NCBI GenBank assembly: GCA_965651365.1
Contig: CBFGSA010000091.1
Span: forward strand, 1-11,238
Direction: 5' to 3'
Source of the DNA: DASSBG01 sp965651365
Lineage (GTDB): Bacteria > Pseudomonadota > Gammaproteobacteria > Xanthomonadales > Rhodanobacteraceae
DNA length: 11,238 nucleotides
The position numbers were made by a program, and so were the translations under genes. This document shows positions 1 to 7,220 of this stretch, piece by piece (the first letter of the stretch is position 1; each line of letters starts with the position of its first letter). Below the pieces are notes generated by a model. That model searched no databases and had not been told where the DNA came from. It saw nothing but the letters and a program-made list of their open reading frames with translations.

Positions 1-55
1 TCGGGAATCGGGAATCGGGAATCGGGAATCGGGAATCGGGAATCGGGAATCGGGA
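1..55. repeat. Heptanucleotide tandem array TCGGGAA, 7 full copies plus a partial one
   Basis: The unit TCGGGAA is repeated without error from base 1 to 49, and a partial copy runs to 55. The array touches the window edge and may continue to the left. It lies just beyond the 3' end of the leftward BrkB-family gene, separated from its stop only by a second heptamer array. Each copy brings a GGG tract spaced by four bases, so the plus strand fits the canonical G-quadruplex pattern about twice over. A unit of 7 is not a multiple of 3 and the array codes for nothing recognisable. Confidence 0.97.
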
Positions 56-58
56 TGA

Positions 59-79
59 GCATCACGCATCACGCATCAC
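59..79. repeat. Heptanucleotide tandem array GCATCAC x3
   Basis: Three exact copies of GCATCAC (GTGATGC on the minus strand) sit between the TCGGGAA array and the end of the BrkB-family gene. The stop codon of that gene (minus strand TGA, plus positions 76-78) lies inside the copy nearest the gene. Each copy contains TGA on the minus strand and the period is 7, so the three copies place a stop in all three minus-strand frames. Confidence 0.93.
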
Positions 80-1047
80 GTGTCAAGCCGTTGCGCTGAC
101 GCGGCAGCGCTTGAATCAGAGGCAGTCCGGGGCGCAGCTTCAGGCCGCAGCAGCTCCGCGTGCGCTTCCGGCTCGATGTTTTCGCCGCTTTCGATGGCCC
201 AGGCGCGCACCACCTCGGCACCGAAAAAAAAGATCGCACCGGAGTAGTAGACCCATACCAGCAGCACCACCAGCGAACTGGCCGCGCCGTAGGCACTGCC
301 GACCTTGCCGCTGGCCAGGTAATAGCCAATCAGCCATTTGCCGATCGCGAAAAGAATCGCGGTGACGATGCCGCCACGCAGCACCCGGTGCCAGGGCAGG
401 CGCGCATCGGGCAGATAACGGAACAGCAGCGCGAACAGAAAGGCGAACACGCCGGTTGAGACGAGCTGATTGATCCCGTCCCACCAGGCGCCATCGCGGC
501 TCAGCAACATGCCAAGCAGGGAACTGATCAGCAGCGAGGCGATCAGCACGAACACCACCGAGCAGATCACGCCAATCGACAATACGCGCCGGCGCAACCA
601 GCCCCAGATGGCCCGGCCCGGCAGAGCGCGGATGCCCCAGATCCGGTTCAGTGCGGCCTGCAGTTGTGCAAATACGGTGGTTGCACCGACCAGGGCAATC
701 ACGATCCCGACAATGCCGGCAACGCTGCCCAGTCCCGGGCTGCCGTCGGCGCTGGCAAACACCGTCTGCGCCGCCTGGCGTGCATCGGGACCGGCCATGA
801 GGGCAACCTGATCGAGAATGGTCTGCTGGGCGTCGTAGCCCAGCAGCGAAGCCAGCCAGACCAGCAGCACCAGCAAGGGCGCAAACGACAGCAGGGTGTA
901 GAACGACAGCGAGGCCGACAGCGACATCGCGTTGTGCGCAAAAAAGCTCTGCACCGCGCGCTTGAGCACGCGCCACGGTGAAGTGCCGACCGGCGCGGCG
1001 GCCTTGGTCAGAGCAGGTTCTCGGTCCGACGCGGAAGTTTCATGCAT
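76..1047 (-). CDS. YihY/BrkB family inner-membrane protein
   Basis: A 323-residue polytopic membrane protein of the YihY/virulence factor BrkB family. Six hydrophobic segments are visible at about residues 44-70, 108-128, 155-180, 196-212, 224-245 and 255-280. Family hallmarks are ASLSFYTLLSFAPLL (45-59), LNRIWG (133-138), RYLPDARLPW (210-219) and the GAASSLVVLLVWVYYSGA segment followed by FFFGAEVVRAW. The N-terminal 40 residues and an Ala/Ser-rich tail (from about 290) are polar and probably cytoplasmic. The family's biochemical role is unsettled. It was once called ribonuclease BN in error, and BrkB was linked to serum resistance in Bordetella. The ATG at 1047 has no clear Shine-Dalgarno, only a weak GCAGG. 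It is the last of three leftward genes, 87 bp after the peptidase, and its stop falls within a heptamer repeat. Confidence 0.93.
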   Translation of the reverse strand: MHETSASDREPALTKAAAPVGTSPWRVLKRAVQSFFAHNAMSLSASLSFYTLLSFAPLLVLLVWLASLLGYDAQQTILDQVALMAGPDARQAAQTVFASADGSPGLGSVAGIVGIVIALVGATTVFAQLQAALNRIWGIRALPGRAIWGWLRRRVLSIGVICSVVFVLIASLLISSLLGMLLSRDGAWWDGINQLVSTGVFAFLFALLFRYLPDARLPWHRVLRGGIVTAILFAIGKWLIGYYLASGKVGSAYGAASSLVVLLVWVYYSGAIFFFGAEVVRAWAIESGENIEPEAHAELLRPEAAPRTASDSSAAASAQRLDT

Positions 1048-1050
1048 GCC

Positions 1051-1085
1051 TGCAGTATCACTGCCCCGTCCTGAACATGCAGTAT
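1051..1085 (-). promoter_or_regulatory. Paired ATACTGCA direct repeats upstream of the BrkB-family gene
   Basis: The octamer ATACTGCA occurs twice on the minus strand, at plus positions 1051-1058 and 1078-1085, 27 bp apart start to start, in the 87-bp gap before the BrkB-family start. The nearer copy overlaps GATACT, which resembles a -10 hexamer and ends six bases before the ATG. The sites could be a promoter or operator pair or chance. No matching -35 is convincing. Confidence 0.2.
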
Positions 1086-1134
1086 TCGAGGCTCTCGTCG
1101 GTCGCTCGCAACGCGATGCGCCGGGCGTGGTCCA

Positions 1135-2415
1135 TCAGGGCGCATTCTGGAACCCATCCGCAAAAATCAGGTCACCCTCGAAGGCCAACTCACCCAACCA
1201 GGCCATTGCCAGGCGCGTGAACTTCAATGCATTGGTCGCCTGACTGCCACTGTGTGCCCAGTCATCATCGGCGGTGTGGATCCATGGGTTGTCCTCGCCG
1301 AGTTTGGCTTCGAACGGAAATGACGCCGCGTAGCCTTGTGCACTCCAGGACGCATGATCAGAGCAGGCATAGGTACAGGTGTCGTAGGCCACCACCACGC
1401 TCGGCAGATACGTCGCGGCAAGCTGGTACAGAAACGCGTTCTGCTGCGAATCCGTGTAGTCGTCGATCAGGTAGATGTCGGCTGCCGAACCCTGGTAGTT
1501 GGTCATGTCAAGTTGCAGCACGCCGACCACATCCACGTCGCGATTGGCATAGTCGTTGGCCAGATACTGCGAGCCGTACAGGCCGAACTCCTCGCCCGCA
1601 TAGGCCATCAGGCGAATGCTGCGCTGCGGGCGCAGATCGGCGCTGACCATGGCGCGCAGCACTTCGGTCAACCCGGCCACACCCGAGGCATCATCGTCGG
1701 CACCGGGTGCCCGCGCGAGATAGTGCGGGGTACCAAGCTGATAATCCTTCCAGTTGACCGAGTCCAGATGTGCACCCATGACCAGCACCTGATCGGCCAG
1801 GCTGCCGCCATTGATGCTCAGCACCACGCTGGGCATGGCGTCGCCGCCACGGTAGACCTTGTCCACGTGGATGTCGCTGCGCCCCGCGGCGATGGTTTGC
1901 CACTGCTCGGCCAGCCAGTCGGCGGCATCGGCGCCATGGCTGCCGTTGTAATAGCGGTTCTGGAACGCGGCCAGCGCCTGGATGTCGGCGCCGATCCGCG
2001 TATCCGACATTGCCGCCAGCATCGGCAACACCCGCGGCTGCTGGTCGATGCTGTAGTCGGGTCGGGTTGGCGTGCTGGCCGGACCGGTCGGCCGCAATGA
2101 GCGCAGAGCAGCATCCAGCGAGTCATGGGCCATGAAGCCCGCGCAGTGATGCAGGTCCCGGTGCACCGCGTGCGCCAGCGCATCGCGCTCGGCCCGACTG
2201 ACCTCGACCACGCGAATCGTGTCACCGTTCGATCGCGTCGTTGCGGCAGACGCGTCAGCCTCTCGTGCAGCTGCAGGTTTCAAGGCCGGACTGATCCGCT
2301 GCAGCAACTGCCATGCCGGCGTGCCCAGCGTGATCCAGATCCGCTCTGGCGGTGCTGCACGACTCCCCATCGCTGGCACCAGAACCAGCAGGGCAACAAG
2401 CAATAGTCGACTCAT
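1135..2415 (-). CDS. Secreted M28 family zinc aminopeptidase (Vibrio leucyl aminopeptidase-like)
   Basis: A 426-residue secreted metallopeptidase closely resembling the Vibrio proteolyticus aminopeptidase (family M28), which removes N-terminal hydrophobic residues using two zinc ions. The ATG at 2415 is preferred over one 33 bases upstream: it has GGGGAG seven bases ahead and directly begins a signal peptide (MSRLLLVALLVLVPAMGSRA, residues 1-20). A propeptide-like region runs to about residue 120. The co-catalytic site is intact: His216 in GAHLDS, Asp in GADDDASG (240-242), catalytic Glu275 and ligand Glu276 in AGEEFGL, Asp303 in LQLDMTN and His354 in CSDHASW. The CTYAC pair (Cys347, Cys351) matches the disulfide of the Vibrio enzyme. 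The last 13 residues (GDLIFADGFQNAP) lie outside the peptidase fold and may be a sorting tail. It lies 86 bp after the YceI-like gene. Confidence 0.95.
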   Translation of the reverse strand: MSRLLLVALLVLVPAMGSRAAPPERIWITLGTPAWQLLQRISPALKPAAAREADASAATTRSNGDTIRVVEVSRAERDALAHAVHRDLHHCAGFMAHDSLDAALRSLRPTGPASTPTRPDYSIDQQPRVLPMLAAMSDTRIGADIQALAAFQNRYYNGSHGADAADWLAEQWQTIAAGRSDIHVDKVYRGGDAMPSVVLSINGGSLADQVLVMGAHLDSVNWKDYQLGTPHYLARAPGADDDASGVAGLTEVLRAMVSADLRPQRSIRLMAYAGEEFGLYGSQYLANDYANRDVDVVGVLQLDMTNYQGSAADIYLIDDYTDSQQNAFLYQLAATYLPSVVVAYDTCTYACSDHASWSAQGYAASFPFEAKLGEDNPWIHTADDDWAHSGSQATNALKFTRLAMAWLGELAFEGDLIFADGFQNAP

Positions 2416-2422
2416 GTAACCG

Positions 2423-2428
2423 CTCCCC
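2423..2428 (-). promoter_or_regulatory. Ribosome binding site GGGGAG of the M28 peptidase
   Basis: The minus-strand sequence GGGGAG lies seven bases before the ATG at 2415. It decides between this start and the in-frame ATG at 2448, whose extra 11 residues would put a Pro/Gly-rich stretch in front of the signal peptide. Confidence 0.8.
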
Positions 2429-2501
2429 GGCGGTGCAGGAACGGACAAGGATACCGCCTTGCATCGATCAGTCCGGGCGCCGGTTCACAAAAAGAAAACT
2501 G

Positions 2502-3116
2502 TCACTTCTGCTGCATGGCGTCCCAGGCCTTGCTCTCGATGGCCTCGGTGGTGATCTTGAGATCGACCTTGTCGCTGACCATGGGCGTGTACAGGCTGAT
2601 GCCGAAATCCGAACGCTTGAGGCTGGCCGTGGCATTGAACGCGGCCGCCTTGGCTTTCAGCATGGGCTGCGTACCGACCTTGTTCACGGTGACCTGCAGG
2701 GTGACGGGATGGGTCTGGCCGTGGATCGTCAGATCGCCAGTCACCTCCAGCGTGCCCGTACTTGCACCAGGCTTGACCTTGGTGCTCTGGAAACGGATGT
2801 CGGGCCACTTCTTTGCATTGAAGAAATCACCCTCCTGCAAATGGTCATCCAGCTTGTCCGAAGAGGTGTGAATGCTGGACACAGGAATGGTGGCTTTCAC
2901 CGAGGCCCTTTCCGGATGCTCCGGATCGTAGCTGATCGTGCCCGTGACATGATCAAACATGGCGCTTGGCTTCGAAAACCCGAAGTGATCCCAGGTCGCG
3001 ATGACGACGGTATGGCCCGGGTCCATGGTGTAGGTGACGGGCGCGGCCTGCGCAAGCGTTGTGCTCAGCATCAATGCAAGGGCAGCAAAGCCGAGCTGGC
3101 AAATTTTCGGGTACAT
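2502..3116 (-). CDS. YceI family periplasmic polyisoprenoid-binding protein
   Basis: A 204-residue YceI-family protein. Members form a lipocalin-like beta barrel that binds polyisoprenoid chains, and the Escherichia coli homologue is periplasmic. A signal peptide covers residues 1-24, with probable cleavage after AQA. The mature protein begins APVTYTMDPGHTVVIATWDH, the usual family opening, where the Asp-x-x-His is followed by beta-strand residues. Further family marks are the segment around DFFNAKKWPDIRF (98-110), the GDLTIHGQTHPV strand (127-138) and LKRSDFGI (167-173). Length matches the family. The ATG at 3116 is supported by GGAG six bases upstream. It is the first of three leftward genes and divergent from the ELM1 gene. 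Ligand and physiological role here are unknown; a link to isoprenoid quinones or envelope lipid carriers is inference from the family. Confidence 0.95.
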   Translation of the reverse strand: MYPKICQLGFAALALMLSTTLAQAAPVTYTMDPGHTVVIATWDHFGFSKPSAMFDHVTGTISYDPEHPERASVKATIPVSSIHTSSDKLDDHLQEGDFFNAKKWPDIRFQSTKVKPGASTGTLEVTGDLTIHGQTHPVTLQVTVNKVGTQPMLKAKAAAFNATASLKRSDFGISLYTPMVSDKVDLKITTEAIESKAWDAMQQK

Positions 3117-3220
3117 GCGTGTCTCCGTGGTTGGCCCGCAAGTTCGGGCTTGACGGGCGCGGTGATTGTGCGAGCATTCAGTCTAATGCGATTCAGCCCA
3201 ACCGCAAATGAATTGAGCCC

Positions 3221-4186
3221 GTGACCGAAGCATTGATCGTTACCGATGGCCGTTCGGGCAACCTGCGCCAGGCGCGGGCACTGGCGCGCGCCGCACACAT
3301 CGTGGCCGGTGAAGTGCAAACCGACCTGCGCGCGCCATGGACTCAGCTGGCTCCGCGCATGGCGCGCATGGGTGCGCTGGCACAACGCAACGGCGCGCTA
3401 TTGCCGAGTGGCCCGCCATGGCCAAAACTGGTGATCGGCTGCGGTCGACAGGCGGCATGGGTGACACGCTGGCTGCGGCGCCACGCCGACAACGCCAGCT
3501 ACTGCGTGCAGATTCTGAACCCGCGCATCAACAGCCGCCACTGGGATCTGCTGATTGCGCCGCAGCACGATGCGGTGCGCGGCGACAACGTGCTGCGCCC
3601 GGTTGGCTCACTCAATCCTGTGGATTCGGCCTGGCTGGCCAAGGGCCGCTCGGATTTCGAATTTCTGGCCCGTTTGCCGCAGCCGCGCGTGGCCGTGCTG
3701 CTGGGTGGGCCGCGCCGTGGCGTGATTTTTGACACTGCACTGCAGCAAGCTCTGGTGCACGGCGTGAAGCGCCAACTGGAAGCCGGTGGCAGCGCCCTGC
3801 TGTGTGCCTCGCCACGCACACCGCCGGATTTTGCCCGTGCTGTGCGCGACGCCCTGGTTCCGGATCAGGCCTGGCTGGGCGAGGCCGATGGCGACAATCC
3901 ATACGCCGGTCACCTGGCCTGGGCCGACCGCATCGTGGTCACGCCCGATTCGGTCAACATGCTGTCCGAAGCGGCCGCCACCGGCGCACCCGTGCACACC
4001 GTGTCGGACAGCGGCCTGCCGGATCGACTGCAGGCTTTTCACCGCGCCCTGCGCCAAGGCGGCTGGCTGTACGATCTGGATCAGACCGAGGTGACTGCTG
4101 CACCGCCTCTGCGCGAAACCCGTGAAATCGCCGATGAAATGCTGCGCCGGATGCAGGCACATTTTGCCTCTCTGCGGACGGCTTGA
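3221..4186 (+). CDS. Mitochondrial fission ELM1 family protein (GT-B-like, COG3660 type)
   Basis: A 321-residue protein of the ELM1-like family. Plant ELM1 recruits a dynamin-related protein to mitochondria, while the bacterial members have no established function and look like GT-B glycosyltransferases. Visible marks are the opening LIVTDGRSGNLRQA (5-18), PKLVIGCGRQAAWVTRWLRR (68-87), the QILNPRINSRHWDLLIAPQHD block (97-117), a second nucleotide-binding-like half starting VAVLLGGPRRG (157-167), and TPDSVNMLSEAAATGAPV (241-258), which resembles the donor-binding loop of GT-B enzymes. The start is GTG. An in-frame TGA 12 bases upstream leaves no earlier option, and no Shine-Dalgarno is convincing. 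The gene is divergent from the YceI-like gene across 104 bp and convergent with glnE. A role in envelope glycan or lipid work is only guesswork. Confidence 0.9.
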   Translation: MTEALIVTDGRSGNLRQARALARAAHIVAGEVQTDLRAPWTQLAPRMARMGALAQRNGALLPSGPPWPKLVIGCGRQAAWVTRWLRRHADNASYCVQILNPRINSRHWDLLIAPQHDAVRGDNVLRPVGSLNPVDSAWLAKGRSDFEFLARLPQPRVAVLLGGPRRGVIFDTALQQALVHGVKRQLEAGGSALLCASPRTPPDFARAVRDALVPDQAWLGEADGDNPYAGHLAWADRIVVTPDSVNMLSEAAATGAPVHTVSDSGLPDRLQAFHRALRQGGWLYDLDQTEVTAAPPLRETREIADEMLRRMQAHFASLRTA

Positions 4187-4235
4187 GTCGGCCTGCGACC
4201 GACTCCGGGATGACGCAGCTCTGCGTCATCCCGGA
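4187..4235. terminator. Convergent-gene hairpins: 5-bp stem then perfect 15-bp inverted repeat
   Basis: Right after the ELM1 stop, GTCGG/CCGAC (4187-4191 and 4199-4203) forms a short stem. Next to it is a perfect 15-bp inverted repeat, TCCGGGATGACGCAG at 4204-4218 and its complement at 4221-4235, separated by two bases. There is no T-tract on either strand, so it is not a classic intrinsic terminator. Its position between convergent genes fits a bidirectional end-of-transcript structure. The CCGGGATGACG core also resembles dispersed palindromes common between genes in many proteobacteria. Confidence 0.6.
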
Positions 4236-4258
4236 ATCACTCGGCCAGCACAGGCAAC

Positions 4259-7138
4259 TCAATGTACCGGATCGGCAGGCGGCTCGGGATCGAGGCCGTG
4301 GCGTTCGGCTATGCTGGCGACCGCTTCCATATGGCGCGCGACTCCGGCGCTGCGGGCCACCACGCGTGGGCGCTTGTCCAGGGTGCAGCGCAGGGCGCGG
4401 GCCAGCAGCTCGGCATGTGCCGCCTCCAGCGTTTGGCAATGCGTCTTGTCCAGCAGGCCGGCTTTTGCCACGGCGTCCAGCAGCAGTTCGGTATTGCCGC
4501 TGGCGAGCAGGCCCGGATGGTCGTGGGCGTGGTTCAGCACCAGCATCTGCAGCAGAAACTCCAGGTCCAGCAGCCCCCCCTGGCCCTGTTTCAGATCGAC
4601 CTGATCGGCATTGGAGCGGTCCGATTCGCGGCGCCAGCGCTGGCGCATTCGGCTGACCTCCAGATTGACCTGGGCCGGATCACGCTGCCGCGCCAGGAAC
4701 ACTTCGCGCCACTGGCCAAATTGCTTCATCACGCCTTCGTCGCCGGCGATCGCGCGCGCCCGCACCAGCGCCTGGTGCTCCCAGACCCAGGCACGCTTGT
4801 GCTGGTAGTCGGCAAAGCCTTCCAGGCTGGTCACCAGCATGCCCTTGGAGCCATCCGGCCGCAGCCGCGTGTCGACCTCATACAGGCGCCCGCCGCGCTG
4901 CATGCTGGTCAGCCAGTGCACCACGCGCTGGGCCAGACGCTGGTACCAGCGAATGCCTTCCAGCGGCCGCTCACCATCGCTGTCCAGCCGTGCGCGGTTC
5001 TCGTCATACAGAAACACCAGGTCCAGGTCGGAAGCAAAGCCCAGTTCGCCGCTGCCCAGGCTGCCATAAGCGATCACGGCAAAACCGTCACCGGTGCCGC
5101 TGCCGGGCAGGCGGCCATGCCGCACAGCCAGTTCGTTGCGCGCCAGTTTCAGCACTTCGGCGACCACGGCCTCGGCCAGTGCCGCCAGGCGCCGTGCGAT
5201 GGCCGATGCCGAGGCCTGACCATCACGAAAGGCCAGACCCAGGCGAAAGGCCAGGCTGGCGCGGGTCTCGTTGAGTCGTTCCAGATCCACTTCGGAATGA
5301 CGCTCGTCGAGACTGTCCAGGGCGTGGCTGATTTCCTCGGCAATGGTGTACCGGTTGAGCGGCAATTGCTCGATCCGCGGATCGAGCACATCGTCCAGCA
5401 GAATCGGCTGCTCGATCACGCGCTCGGCCAGAAAGGCGCTATCGGCAAACACGTCGGCCAGATGCTGGCGCGCCGCGGGCTGCTCTTCCAGCAGGGTCAG
5501 GTAGGACGAACGCCGCGCCACGGCCTGTACCAGATTCGACAGACGCTCCAGGCACGGCAGCGGAGCCGGTGTGGTGCGCGCGGCGCCGATCAGGTGCGGC
5601 ATCAGGCGATCCAGCCGCTCGGACGACCGCGCCGACATCATGCGCACCGGCGCCGAACGCGCCACCGACAGCAGGGCGCGTCGACCGCGCTCGCCGGGCT
5701 CGAAGCCCAGCGCGGCCACCGAGTCGGCATCCAGATCATCGTGGCGGGCTGCCTGCCACAGTGCCACATCGCGATCCTCGCCCTCCGGCTCCTCACCCTC
5801 GCCGCAGGGCAGCAACAGCTCGGAGAAACGGGTCTGCACAAATTCGCGATGCTGATGCAAACTCGCCTGCAAGCCAGGCCAGTCATCAAAGCCCAGAACA
5901 TGCGCAAGGCGCAGACGCGCGAAATTGTCGTCGGGAATGTCATGGGTCTGCTGATCGCCAAGCATCTGCACCGCGTTTTCGGTTGCACGCAGCAACAGGT
6001 AGGCCGTGCGCAGGCCGTCAGCTTCGGACTCTTCAATCAGGCCACGCTCGACGCACACCGCCAGCGCCGGCAGCACACCGCGCACGCGCAATTCCGGCTC
6101 GCGTCCGCCGCGGATCATCTGCACCAGTTGCACGCAGAACTCGATCTCGCGGATTCCGCCCGGCCCGTGCTTGAGGTTGTCGCGCAGATCCTTGCGCGCC
6201 ACCTGGGCGGCAATCAGCGCCTTGAGCTTGCGCAGACCGGCAAAGGCGCCATAGTCCATGTACTTGCGGTAGACGAATGGCCGCAGTATCTCCAGCAGAC
6301 GCTCGCCGGCGTCCAGATCGCCGGCCACAGGTGCGGCCTTGATCCAGGCATAACGCTCCCAGTCACGCCCTTCGCGCTGGTAGTACTGCTCCATCGCCGC
6401 AAACGGCAGCGCCAGACGCCCGGATCGGCCGAACGGGCGCAAGCGGAGATCCACCCGCGCCACGATGCCGTGTGGACCGGGTTCGGCCAGCAGACGCACC
6501 ACGAGGCGCGCCATGCGCACGAAGTAGTCCTCGTTTTCCAGTGGCCGCGGACCGTCGCTGCGACCGGACTCGGGGTAGGCCAGGATCAGGTCGATGTCGG
6601 AGGAAAAATTGAGCTCGCCAGCGCCCAGCTTGCCCATGCCAATGACCACCATCTGCTGCTCGTCGCCATTCCCGGAGCGAGCCACGCCATGGCGTGCACG
6701 CATCGCCTGCCGCGCGAATGCCAGTGCCGCGCGCAGCAGTTCGACATACAGGCGCGTAGTGGCATGCAGGGTTGCGGCGACATCGTCCAGCCGGTTCACG
6801 CTGCGGTAGATCAGTCGCAGCGCCTCACGCTGGCGAACCTGACGCAAGGCCGTCATGAAGGCGGCTTCTTCCATCTTGCAGTCGACCGCATCACACACCC
6901 GCGCAGCGACATCGGGGCCATCGGCGGCGAACGCGTCGTGACCATCCGCTGCCAGCAAACCAGGCTGCCGACGCAGGACCTCGAATGCGAAATCACTGGC
7001 CACCAGCACCTTGCGCCAGCATGCCCCCAGCTGCGGGGCGGCACCCACGGCGACTCCGGCGGCCGAGGCTTGAGCGCATACGCTGGCCCAGCGATCGTCC
7101 AGCCAGGCATCCAGTTCGGTTTCAACGTCCGCGCTCAT
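4259..7138 (-). CDS. glnE: Bifunctional glutamine synthetase adenylyltransferase/adenylyl-removing enzyme
   Basis: A 959-residue GlnE, close to the usual 940-960. It attaches AMP to a tyrosine of glutamine synthetase (C-terminal domain) and removes it by phosphorolysis (N-terminal domain), under control of PII/GlnB and glutamine. Both nucleotidyltransferase halves are complete. The N-terminal half has GKLGAGELNFSSDIDLIL (169-186), VDLRLRPFG (229-237) and GPGGIREIEF (325-334). The C-terminal half has GSLGSGELGFASDLDLVFLY (692-711), VDTRLRPDGSKG (755-766) and GQGGLLDLEF (852-861). An acidic linker lies near 444-456. The reading frame stays open to 7702, but the upstream part overlaps the start of the opposite gene and has no family similarity, so MSADVETELD at 7138 is chosen. 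No Shine-Dalgarno precedes it. A G7 run lies in the codons for the second GGLLDLEF motif. The gene stands alone between convergent and divergent neighbours. Confidence 0.97.
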   Translation of the reverse strand: MSADVETELDAWLDDRWASVCAQASAAGVAVGAAPQLGACWRKVLVASDFAFEVLRRQPGLLAADGHDAFAADGPDVAARVCDAVDCKMEEAAFMTALRQVRQREALRLIYRSVNRLDDVAATLHATTRLYVELLRAALAFARQAMRARHGVARSGNGDEQQMVVIGMGKLGAGELNFSSDIDLILAYPESGRSDGPRPLENEDYFVRMARLVVRLLAEPGPHGIVARVDLRLRPFGRSGRLALPFAAMEQYYQREGRDWERYAWIKAAPVAGDLDAGERLLEILRPFVYRKYMDYGAFAGLRKLKALIAAQVARKDLRDNLKHGPGGIREIEFCVQLVQMIRGGREPELRVRGVLPALAVCVERGLIEESEADGLRTAYLLLRATENAVQMLGDQQTHDIPDDNFARLRLAHVLGFDDWPGLQASLHQHREFVQTRFSELLLPCGEGEEPEGEDRDVALWQAARHDDLDADSVAALGFEPGERGRRALLSVARSAPVRMMSARSSERLDRLMPHLIGAARTTPAPLPCLERLSNLVQAVARRSSYLTLLEEQPAARQHLADVFADSAFLAERVIEQPILLDDVLDPRIEQLPLNRYTIAEEISHALDSLDERHSEVDLERLNETRASLAFRLGLAFRDGQASASAIARRLAALAEAVVAEVLKLARNELAVRHGRLPGSGTGDGFAVIAYGSLGSGELGFASDLDLVFLYDENRARLDSDGERPLEGIRWYQRLAQRVVHWLTSMQRGGRLYEVDTRLRPDGSKGMLVTSLEGFADYQHKRAWVWEHQALVRARAIAGDEGVMKQFGQWREVFLARQRDPAQVNLEVSRMRQRWRRESDRSNADQVDLKQGQGGLLDLEFLLQMLVLNHAHDHPGLLASGNTELLLDAVAKAGLLDKTHCQTLEAAHAELLARALRCTLDKRPRVVARSAGVARHMEAVASIAERHGLDPEPPADPVH

Positions 7139-7184
7139 CGGGGCACAGCATAACCGGGCCAGGAGCCTCTGATTGGTCCCCCGA

Positions 7185-7220
7185 TACAAAAACGGCCCAC
7201 CTGGCAATCCAGGCGGGCCG
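7185..7220 (-). terminator. Intrinsic terminator oriented toward glnE
   Basis: Read on the minus strand, a 12-bp stem (plus 7209-7220 with 7193-7204) closes on a four-base loop and is followed at once by five U (plus 7188-7192). The only imperfect pair is G.U on the minus strand. On the plus strand the same position is an A.C mismatch with no T-tract after it, so the structure is specific to leftward transcription. No known leftward gene lies upstream, since the next gene starts at 7374 on the plus strand. It therefore either attenuates glnE or ends an unannotated leftward transcript. Confidence 0.75.

Noticed and set aside
2413..2448. Upstream ATG at 2448 for the M28 peptidase
   Set aside because: It lacks a ribosome site and would put a polar Pro/Gly stretch ahead of a good signal peptide that has its own GGGGAG at proper spacing.
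4262..7153. A 963-codon open frame on the plus strand covering almost all of glnE
   Set aside because: It is antisense to a complete, motif-rich GlnE. Its protein has no recognisable domain and is rich in Gln, His, Arg and Ala, as expected from the shadow frame of a high-GC gene.
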